A program made the translations under genes and the position numbers. The notes under the pieces were generated by a model. The model was not told the DNA's origin, made no database searches, and saw only the letters and a program-made list of their open reading frames with translations. Below, in pieces: positions 35,007 to 45,400 of a stretch of 64,000 nt of DNA (its first letter is position 1; every line of letters begins with the position of its first letter). Where the stretch lies: assembly GCA_002796325.1 (NCBI GenBank), contig PCXA01000001.1:372743-436742 (forward strand). The letters run 5' to 3'. Source of the DNA: Deltaproteobacteria bacterium CG11_big_fil_rev_8_21_14_0_20_47_16 (lineage in GTDB: Bacteria > UBA10199 > GCA-002796325 > 1-14-0-20-47-16).

Positions 35007-36308
35007 CTACCTCTTTTCTAGTTTTTCTTTCAACTTGAGTTCTCTTTGACGTGTATTTTTTGACCAATCAACTGCTGCAATGGCCTTTCGGATGACCGCA
35101 TGGGCATCGTCAGTGCGGCCCAAGCGAATCAATAAGTTGCTATAGCCATCGGCTACACCCAGCATGTTGCGACCATAGGCGTACTTCATGGCCAAGTCAT
35201 ATTCGTGCAGCGCCTCTTTAAGGCGTTTTTTGCTGGAGGAGAGGTTGTCACCCAAAAGTGCTACATCCACTTCAGCGAGTCGCTTGTGATAGAGAAAATC
35301 TTTGGGCCAGGTGTTGATGGCCAGCTCTGCAGTATAGCGGGCTTCTTTGTAATAGCCTGCTTCACGCAGAAAATAGATCGTGGATGAAAAGAGGCTGCGT
35401 GCATCGCGGGGTTGGTTGGCGGCCTTGATGCGATCAAGTAACAATGGGCCGGCTTGTCGTGTGATGCGCTGGGCTGCATCGGTGTCGCCCAGTTTAGTGT
35501 ACATCTCGATGAGTATATCAAAATAATCGGGTGCCATGTCATACTGGAGACGCATGCTTTGAGGGGTGGCCTTCAAAAAACGCAGTGTGGTTTGAACACC
35601 ATCTCTCAGAATACGTTTTTGAAGTTCGGGATCGTGTTGAATGCTGTGCGCAAAATCCAAGTAGACAAAGGGAAGCATGGGATTGTTTGGAAATTCTTGT
35701 AGTAGGACTTGGGCAGCCTTCTGTGTGCGTTTGGGGTCGCGGTCTTTATAATATGTCACTTCAAAAAGGAGAATGTGAGCAAATGCATTGTCCATCGATT
35801 TTGTAGAGTGTCTATGTTGCGCAATGTAAGGTAGTGCTTGGTGAAATTTTTGAAGTGCCGCCACATCGCGACCCGCCATTTCATCAGCGACTGCTGCGAG
35901 ATAGATTTTTTCGTCAGGAGTCGTGGCGCTGCTGCTCAATGTGATTTGCATAAGCTCTAGAAAATGATCAGGATCGGTGTCGTCTTGGCTCGTGGCAACA
36001 AGGGTGCCATTGGGTTGTGTGAAGATAATAGTGGGGTACCCACGCACTGCATATTTTTTCATGAGTGCATCGGATGCAGGAAGATCCCCATCCACATAGA
36101 CCATTGAAAATTGTTTGGCGGCTTCAACCACTTTGGGATACGCAAAAACAGTTTCATCTAGTCGCGCACAATAGGGGCACCAACTGGTTGCAAATTTGTA
36201 GATCGCTGGCTTTCCAGGAGCAGCACTGGTTTGCCAGTTGATCAATGGTGTGGGGGTGGTGCGGGTACAGGCGACAAATAATAATGCAATGATGGCAATG
36301 CGTTTCAT
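35007..36308 (-). CDS. thioredoxin-fold lipoprotein with TPR-like C-terminal region
   Basis: 433 residues. The lipoprotein signal ends in VAC at Cys14. The thioredoxin domain (about 33-125) has the active site Cys44-P-Y-Cys47 (TSWCPYCARLD) and the cis-Pro RGYPTIIF; CPYC is near the reductase or isomerase type. From about 145 to the end there are helical, TPR-like repeats (ALHEYDLAMKYAYGRNMLGVADGYSN). It is probably a periplasmic disulfide or thiol protein that binds partners. It lies between the giant gene and a small unknown gene; its substrates may include the Cys-rich exported proteins of this window (inference). Confidence 0.85.
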   Translation of the reverse strand: MKRIAIIALLFVACTRTTPTPLINWQTSAAPGKPAIYKFATSWCPYCARLDETVFAYPKVVEAAKQFSMVYVDGDLPASDALMKKYAVRGYPTIIFTQPNGTLVATSQDDTDPDHFLELMQITLSSSATTPDEKIYLAAVADEMAGRDVAALQKFHQALPYIAQHRHSTKSMDNAFAHILLFEVTYYKDRDPKRTQKAAQVLLQEFPNNPMLPFVYLDFAHSIQHDPELQKRILRDGVQTTLRFLKATPQSMRLQYDMAPDYFDILIEMYTKLGDTDAAQRITRQAGPLLLDRIKAANQPRDARSLFSSTIYFLREAGYYKEARYTAELAINTWPKDFLYHKRLAEVDVALLGDNLSSSKKRLKEALHEYDLAMKYAYGRNMLGVADGYSNLLIRLGRTDDAHAVIRKAIAAVDWSKNTRQRELKLKEKLEKR

Positions 36309-36366
36309 TCTGCTCCCATATGATATTAAATAAGGTCTGCCAACAAAACGATGTGTGTTTAACAGT

Positions 36367-36386
36367 CCTGCACCTGCACCTGCACC
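36367..36386. repeat. three tandem CCTGCA hexamers
   Basis: CCTGCA three times plus CC, in the 144-base gap between the thioredoxin lipoprotein start and the giant gene stop. This short tract is not in a gene. It could be a slippage site; nothing else is seen there except a copy of the AAAATCAA-type motif. Confidence 0.6.
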
Positions 36387-36429
36387 ACTACCTCAAGTGT
36401 GCCGTACTTAATGGCCAATAGCGATTCTT

Positions 36430-36448
36430 TTTAAAATCAATGGGTTAT
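36430..36448 (+). promoter_or_regulatory. third, partial copy of the upstream motif
   Basis: TTTAAAATCAATGGGTTAT on the plus strand matches TTTAAAATCA-n-n-n-n-GTTA from the minus-strand copies at 6637 and 53302. It is five bases past the giant gene stop and 122 bases upstream of the thioredoxin lipoprotein start, in reverse orientation to the other two. Weak on its own. Confidence 0.2.
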
Positions 36449-36452
36449 GGGT

Positions 36453-39400
36453 TTATGAGCGGATGAAACGGATTTTGGTGGGGGGGATGTGGAGAGCCGC
36501 GGCAAGAAGATTGCGGACGATTCGAATATCATCATCTTGGCTGGCGCTGAGGCTTTGGCGGCCAAATTCGCCACTGTTGGCATTAAACTGTACCTCAATC
36601 AATTGCCCTTGGGCATCAAATAGGCCGCGCAGTTCCCCGGCCCACTGGGCATATCCACCGTTGGCGATCTGAATATGTTTCACGCCTTCTTCCATAACAC
36701 TCTGGCCACGCCAGAACCGTTGCCCTACCAATACCTGTGATTTTCCGGGCGTGTTGGGGTCGGCTTGTACCACAAAATTAATGGGCCAGCGGCGTTGGTT
36801 GGGATCGCGTTCTGCATTTGCATGAAAAATATCGATTAGTCGCTTGCGTCCCTGAGCATCTCCTTTTTGAATCTGCCAAATGTATTGGGTATTGCGATTC
36901 TGTGGCTGGTATTCTGAACGAAAGTTGGCGCCATGGTCGCGGTATCGAACAGGAATAATCGAAGAAGGCTCGGGTTCGTTAGGATGGAAGGCCTGGCTTA
37001 TTGAAGGCGGCTCTTGACCCACAAAAATGCGATGTGTGCCCACTTGAATGATGTCCCCTACTTTGAGTGGGTATTGATCTCCCTCGTGCAATACAGTGGG
37101 AATACCGTTCCGAATCACTTTGGTGCCATTGCTGCTGGCAAGGTCCGTGACGCGTCCTACAAATTCGCCATTGCGCTGGAAAGTGATAAGCGCATGAGTA
37201 CGCGATACCAGGTCGTCCATTGGGAATGAGATGTCGTTATTAGATCCATCGCGCCCAATTTCAATGCGGTCTCCTTCACTATATTCCCGTGGAATGTCTA
37301 CACCTTCGACAAACAGTGTACTTTCTTTTCGGGGCGCAAGGGCACTCAGATCAATAGCTTGAGCCCCATCAACAGCGTCTGATTCCTTGGGTGGGGGTGG
37401 GGCGACGCCGTATTGACTAATGCGCTGTAGTTCGGATGTGACGAATTCATCAAATTCATTCATGTTATTGAATATATAAAATGAACGGCTATTGTCAGCG
37501 GTTTGTATGCCCATAAAGTTTCCCTGTTCAAACTCTCTGGCAATTGCTTGTCGGACGGCGCGCAGTCCTAATGCAAACCGGGGATTACCCCATGGATTGG
37601 ATTCAAAATTAAATTGAGTGGGATGATCGTTTGCATCCCATCGTGTGGCATAGGCATTGTGCATTAAATGTCGATAGGCGTCTTGAAAAGAACCCCTGCC
37701 AGATAGTGATCTATTGACATGACTCAACCAGATGGGATCACTCAATTCGATTGCACGGGGTAGATGATCCATTGAGTGTGCAGGAATGGATGTGTCGTTC
37801 TTGGTAGGCCCCTTTCTGGTTGCTGGTTGCGCCGTTGACTTTAGTAAAATATGTGCTGAATAAAGTAGCGCTGCGCTAGAGAGTGCGAGTGCAGCAACAG
37901 TCGCAGCGCTTGCCATGGGATGTGCTTGTACCGTTTCAGAAAGCCTTAGCCCCAACGAATGTGTATCAGCCATCGCAAAGAGTGACCCTGATTTGGCACC
38001 GCCCGCTGTGCCCATCAGGGTCAATGCCCCCATGGCGCTTATGTTGTGAGAGTTGGTAGTGTCTTCTGAATCAGTGGCAAAGGGTTGTGGTTTTGGTGGG
38101 AGTGCCTGCGTATTATTTCCCACATGGACATCGTGATTTGCATCAACGGGTGAAGTTGTGGGGCGCTTAGTCTTGTCTCGATTACCATGTACTGTGATGA
38201 CATGGGTTTGCTCTTCGTGCTGATAGTCGCCAAATCCACTTTTTGAGGTCATGAGATCTTCATATCGGGGTGAATGTTGTGTTGTGAGGTCTTGATGTTG
38301 TAACCGCTCCCAAAACTTGGGAGAACATGTCCATTCCGCTTCGATAAGAACTAGGGTTTTATCAGGGTGCGTTGCAAGATGGTTGGCAACTTGAACATCA
38401 AAGTTAGATCGTATTGGCCACCAACTTCCTAGAATAATGTCAGCACGCTGGGCTGTGGCAGCGGCATCTTCAATGACAACCTCTTGAGATCGATGGGTAT
38501 CCCACGAGCCGTTATCAGTTGCCGTGATGCGAATTGATGTGTGTTTCAGTTTGTCATTGAGGATCTGCGTAAGGCGTCCATCTCCTGCTGCTAATTCAGC
38601 GATTACGGGAGGACGTCCATGTGTTCTTTCAAATTCAGTGGCAAGTTCCTGAATATGCTGTGCCATTTGAGTAATAAACTCTTCGTTATAAATTTGAAAA
38701 ATTCGAGGGGTCTTGCTTCCTTCAATTTCACCGATCAGTTCTTTCCTAATATGGTGACCAAGGGGTTTGATCATTGACGACAGCGCATCTACTTCGGCCT
38801 TTGTTGGGAGGCGTCCAAGTTCACCGCGCAAGAAACGATTGAGTACTAGTGTGGGTGCTTGCGTTTCTTGGCCTATTGGTAATAAATGTCGAATCCCAAT
38901 GGCATCAATGAGTTGGTTGGCGATGTCTTCTGGTTCATAGAAGGCTGCCACTGCTCTGAGATAGCGGTCGAGTGCCTCTTGTGCAGAAATAGGGAGCGGC
39001 GTTGATTCTGGAAAAGATGCGGCCATCCAAGCGCGCCTATCGGCGGTATCTATACTACCTTTTAATGCTTTCCAGTCCTCGAGGCTCAGATGTTCTCCCC
39101 GATCATATTTGTCTAACGCATGATCAAATGCGTGTAGCATCTCATGTTGCTCTCTGACAGCTGAAGCGCGAAGCCGCCCTCTATAGCCAGCTGCGGACTC
39201 GCGTACTAATCTTCTTAAGGTCGCTTCTTTGTCTTCTGGTGGCCCAATGTGTGCACCAATCAATGTATGAGCGGCGCTATCGGCGGGCTGTACGTTTATC
39301 ACCCGACTTTTAATGAGTTCATGGACGTCGGCAATGGTGATGGCTGTCCCCTTGCTTGCTCGCAGATTTTGGAAGCGCTCTACAAAATGGGGATGAGCGT

Positions 39401-42400
39401 GCCCCGGTGCAAAGAGTGAGGATAATCGTGCAATTTCATCAGATGAGATGACGTCGCCAGAGTCTCGGTCGTCGATCCATTCATATAATTCTCGAACATG
39501 GTTGCGGGTGCCTGGATGAATGCCGTTACTAGCGATGGTTAATGTCGCCACTGTTCCATGGGTACTGTTGGTTGGAAGTAATTTTCCAGTCTGATCAATG
39601 CGAACTTGAACGTGGGCTTCTCCCGTTTGTTGATTACGCCCTTCCACTTTCATGCCTTTGCCTATTTGCAGTATTCGAACTGCACTCGCATCCATTCTTG
39701 TGGCCGAATGTGGCGTAACAATTTGCTGTGTGGGTGCATCACCTGTTGCTGAAAAGCGCATGTGACCGCGTAGGAATAGGAATTTTTCTTTTCCACCCGC
39801 ATCAAAGGCGGGCACCTCTGGGTCGATGCCGGCATCTCTGAGTTGTGCAGTTAAAATTCCCTCAATCTCGGGGCGGCTACGCGCATTTCCTTGAGCGACT
39901 TCTTGGCTTAAGGTTTTGCGGGCCTCTTGAAGTGCTGAAATGCGACGCTCACCAAATGATTGGCCCCCTTTGGGATGTTGCGCAAAACCAATGCCGGGCA
40001 TGATGTTGCCACTGGGGTCGGTAAGCGGTGCGACAAAGAGCGGTAAGTGGTCTTGTGTAACATTGAGTTTGGCAATTGCGCACATGGCAGTGTAAATTTT
40101 TTGCTGATCTTTGGCGTGGAAATAGAGAACACCCGCATCGTTTCGACCTTGGCGTTTTGCAGTGATCTTGAATTGAACATCAATACCCTGTTTTTCCCAC
40201 TCCTTGGCCATGGTAGTGAGGGTTGCATACAGCACCGATGCCTTTGGAATGTTGCGCTGACCATCGCGGCCGTAATCGACACCAAAGAAGATGCGACCTT
40301 CATACGGGTTGCGAATGCGCTCCTCCTCACTACGAAACCAATTGCCACCCCAAAACCAGTGACTGCCACCGGGAATGAAATAGCTGCCTGTGTGATCAAC
40401 TGGAATGCCTGGAACGACGCCGTCTGGGAGTAACTCGCGGACTCCTTCCGTAAAGTCTTTTTGCCACATGGTGTTGGCTGCTTCTGGGTCCAAGACAAAT
40501 GTGGCGGACTTGTTGGGGTCTACATACAGCTTGTATCCCGAACTGCTGTGGCGTCTTGCCTCGCGGCGCCAATTATTCAAATTGGTCATAGTGGGTGGGC
40601 GACCTGACTCCAGTGTCTTGAGTTCTTGAGTGATGCTGTCCAAGTTTTGCTCTGTATCCCGTTTGGCACGTTCACCTGTGGCTAAAATGGCATCGACAAA
40701 TGGTGCAAGGTGCACCCGCATGTCGTGTGATACATCGTGCATCGGTGGAGAGAGGGGAGGTAGCCCAGATATATCTCTGACTGTCTCACGTTCAACTGGT
40801 GCAGGTCCTGCAGATGGTTCTTTGGATACAGGTGGCGGCGGCAATGAGGGTTCTGCCGTGCGACCCCATCCGAGTGTTTCTCTAACCGCTGCCCGCCATC
40901 CAGAGCTGCGAACACGTCCAACGAATGTTCGTGCACCTTCAATCCATTTTGGTGCCGCCATGGCGATCATGAGTGGCCCACCAAAACCGCCGCCAGTGGG
41001 GTCACGTCTTTCAGAAATGCGGTGCATGCTTATACTTGTCTGAATGTCCGCAATTCTGCGTTCCATAACGCTGAATTGATAGGCATAAAATAGGTCTCTT
41101 ACGCGGTTCGATAAGTCGCGATGGCCTGCGCTATAAAATGCATCCTTAATTTCAGTATAGATTGGTGTGTAGCGCTCCAAATCATCGCGCATGTTGCGGA
41201 GTGCAATATCTGTTTGCTCTTCAGGATGGTCCAGTACATGGCGTGCTCTTTCAGCCAAATGGTTCATGCCACGATCAAGTGCAGAAATGGCTGCTTCACT
41301 GGATTCAATGGTTTTTGATTCTCTTCTTGCCCATTTGTGAAGCTGGCTTTCTCGGTTTGTTCTTGCATCTAAAAGGGCAGTACGGTCATGGCCTGCTATC
41401 GCTACAGGTAATGTCATGTCGATTCCAAAGTCTTTCATGGATTCCATGACAATGCCGGTCTTTGAGAGTGCTATGAATTTTTTTACCTCTCCATTGCTGG
41501 GTCGGCGGCCACCTTCGGTCATGCGTTTCCACGCATTTTGTAATGAGTGATAAGTGTGTTCATTTCTATAGTGGTGATCCAATACGTCAAAAGCAGGGTC
41601 AGGAATTTGCGCGTTGTCCTCTAACTTCTTGATGCCTTCCAATGCTAGTCTGCCTGGATCATTTTGGATTTCGTGTGGATCAGTTTGATGCCGGCTCTTT
41701 GGTGCAACTGTATGAAACCATTCAATAAACTTTGCTATTCGCTTTCCTTCGGGTGTAAGTTTTTTAGGTAAGTTGGGATCGCTAAGTTTATGTTGAAGAG
41801 CTTCTCGTGCCGTTTCAAATTCAGTAATAAGTGTTCCAAGCTGTGACCGGGCAATTCTTGCAAGATTCAGAAGAGCTGTTCTGAATGGTAAGTCTATTGT
41901 TTCTGATCCAAGTTCATCAATAGCTGATAATGTTGCCTCATGGGCTTCCTTTATTTTCTCAAGTGCATTTTCAGCAGTTTCCAAATTTTCTAGGGATTTT
42001 GCAGAGACAATTCCCTTATTAATGTTGCGGAGTTCTTCTCGAAACATGTTTACCAAGTCAGAGATTTTTCGGGCGCTGCGTGTAAATGCCGGTCTTCCAG
42101 GTGTTGGATTTGTTTTGAGCTCTTCTGTGGCAATGTGTTCACGTATCCACGTTTTTGCATCTTTTAATAGGCTTTCAATCCACGGCGCGCCTATGTCGCT
42201 GACCTCCATATGGGGTACGTTTGATTCTGGTGCAAGTGCGCTGGGGAGGCCGGGCAACTTGGTCGCCAATGTATCAGATGTTTTCGATGTACTTGACGTT
42301 GATTTGTTGCCACTTGGTTTTGCAAGTGGTGGTTGAAATTCAAAATCCACATAGCGAAGTGCGATTTGTCCCTTGCGTGCCAAAGATACAAGTTCGGGGC

Positions 42401-45400
42401 GTGCCTCGCCTCCATGCATGACCACATCCATGCGTGTGGCATGAGCGCTTAAGAATATTAATGATTTTCCACTGAGTTGATATTCTAAGAAATCGTTGAG
42501 AGGGACGCTGACTTGAATAATGGCCTTATTAGGTTCGGGGTGGGCCATGTCACGTTCGTTGTTTAGTAAGTAATAATGATCGGCATTGTGCAAATCTGTT
42601 GTCGCTGTTTTGAGAAGGTCGTCTGTGTTCACCACATACTCCAGGCCCACCATTGGTATTTCTTCGTGATGAGATACATGTCTATGCAGGGTGTTCAGAA
42701 GTTTGCGTGTTTCCGGTGTGTGTGTGGGTAGTCCACGTAACCAATTCATTTGTTCGACGAGGCGACTGTGGGCATATCCCTTGGGTGTAGGTATTGCGTG
42801 TGGAGCCAATCCAACCTCAGGTGTAGACATGATGAGTGCTGCATGCCACTGCTGTGGCCCTAACTGTTCTTGAAGGGATTTATAGTCCTGTGGCGCAGTT
42901 CTATCTCCATCCAAAAGTACATGTAGCTTCTGTTGTAGAGGCAAATTTGAATCAACGACAACACGACTTCCCATTCCAGGACGATCCACAACAAAGGATG
43001 GAGGTATTTCTATGTCGCTAGTTTGTGCCAATACAGCATCCGCACTTCTTTGAATAAGGTCTTTGGAGTGGGCAGTATGCACAATGAGTTGACGGTCGAT
43101 TTTGGCCAATAGGCGAGACCAACCCGTTTTTTTGAATGCTTCCTTTGCATCAAGATATAGTGTTTGGCGCATTTTGATTTCTTGGTTTGCTTGTTCTAGC
43201 GCTTTAGTTGGTGTGGGTCGTCGGTGTAGTAGCACTTCTTGACGGCTTTCGGCCTCTAGTAAGCGCAGATATAAAATGTCCAGTGTTTGTGCGGGTTGGC
43301 AGGTGCGAACATCCATCTTTTGGCGCAGGACTTCTAGTGTCGCAATCGGTAGCCCATTGTCTACATTTTGATTCATGGCCTGCACCCACTGCTTCCAGTG
43401 TGACATGCCGCTTCCGATCATGTGATACAGGGTGTCGCCTCCTCTGGCTGCTGCTGCATCAATTTTTGCACGTAACGCAATGGTTTCGTCTTGAGGTAAG
43501 GCAGAGAGCCCTTTTGGTGGTTGCGTCTTTAATTGTTTTACAATGTCTGAAATTGCCTTGGGCCATTCATGATATGGTACGCGGTGCAGTTGTCGTGCCA
43601 TTTCCTGACGCGCTACCTCGGGATGAAATCCATAATCCACAAGTTGTTCAACGGCATCGTATAGTAAATTAATGCGGGTTGTGATGCTGTGATCGTGTCG
43701 CTTGCGAATTAGACGAACAATGGTCTTGGCCTTTTGAGCGCTGAAATCGGGTGTAAGGGCGTTAATGAGCTTTGATTGCTCTTTGCCAATGTAGTCATAG
43801 ACAGCGTCTTCCTTTAACGCCTTGATGACTTCTTCGGGCGGCGTTCCCTCCATCAAGTAGGCCAGTGTTTCATCCTTGGCGCCAATATTAAAATGATCGC
43901 GCGCAGAATTCAGAAAGTGTTTCACGTCAAGTCGGCCATCTTTTGTAGCACGCCAGCTCTTTGGCTCGGAATTTCCGGGTTCAAAAGAGTTGCTATGGTG
44001 TTTATGTAAATGCTGGAGTTCGTGAATGAGAACCCGTTGTCGACTTTCTATGGTTGGATTGATGACAATAATGGGAATACCCAGTGCAGACCTATAATGG
44101 AAAAATCCGCCTGTTCTCATTTCATCTTGGGTATTCTTGTCCGCAGCGCGATTAATGGCGGTATAGTCCGCTTCATTTGTTGGATCGAGAACCAATATGC
44201 CATGATAGTGGCTGACATGAATGCGATGTTTAGCGACGCCGAGTAGAATGCTTCCAAAGCCACTGCTTAGAACTTCAGCCAGAATACGATTGCGCTCAGC
44301 TTCTAAATCCATGTCTGTGAATTTTGCGGCTGGGCTAAATTTTGTGCGCAGCTGATCGTCAACGCGGAGTTCCAATAGCTGTGCAAATGTTGCTGCTCGT
44401 GCTTCTGTTCGAGCAAGGTAAGCATTTCCAGAAATCGTAATTGCGTCTTCATCTGAGGTGGCCGAACGAGTGGCTATGGATTTCTGTTTTGTAATGTCTG
44501 TCTCGCGTTGTTGTAGTTGCGCTATTATTATGTCACGTGTCTTACGTGAGCGGCTTTGCGTAAGACTGGTGGAAGGAAAATGGTAATCAAGGTATGTTGC
44601 AAATCGCGTTGATGAAATGTTGAGGGCATTCTCTTTAGGTGGAATTTGGTCTGAAAGTCTGGGCAGCTTGCCAGCATCGCCACCCACAATGCCCAGTTGT
44701 GGTGGTAGATTTCGATCAAGCTGGGCCGTGCTTGCTCGGCCATTACCTGCGCCACCTTGAACTGGAGGTGGTTGCAATCCGCCACGATGGGCTTGATTCA
44801 GGTCTGAGTGGTCGCGTGTTGTGTTGTCATGGATACTGCGGGGATGATTAAAATCAATTTCGCCATCGGGTTCTGGCGCTGGGCGATCGGAAAGGCGCGC
44901 TTGCAGCGTTTCACTTATCAAGAGTTCAAGGGGGCGCAGTCTTGACTCGTATTCAAAATATGCATGATTGGCGAGTCTGCGCTGTGTGTTGAATACTGCC
45001 TGCATGCGATCACGATCCGCTGTTTTGTCTGGTGTTGGATGTTTTGTGACTTCACGTTGCAAGGTAGAGACACGAATCTGGGAATATTGTGCTTCCAGGT
45101 GGAGGTCGTCAATAATCCCACTCAAGGTAGTGGCTTGGGTTGTCCACTGCGTATTTAATTCCTGTAGCTCTGCACCTGTTACAGTCTGCGCACGCTCCAA
45201 TATGTTGCGGTATGTGGTGATGTGAGTTTCTAATAGAGCATCCACTTGTGCCCGTGTTGCTGTTTTGGGGTTGAATGTATTGGCTACTGTAGTGGCGCCA
45301 TGTGTTCCCGAAAAATCAACTGCATCTATTGCGGTTGTGCCTCTTGTCTTTGCACCAGATGGGGGAGGTGTTGGTTCTTTTGTATTCAATTCTACAGTGA

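Noticed and set aside
36367..36386. CRISPR or larger tandem repeat
   Set aside because: Only three hexamers; no repeat-spacer structure exists anywhere in the window that I can see.
39908..40498. 196-codon frame within the giant gene, same strand, other frame
   Set aside because: It overlaps fully the HopA1-like part, has no ribosome-binding site and a composition typical of a frameshifted shadow.
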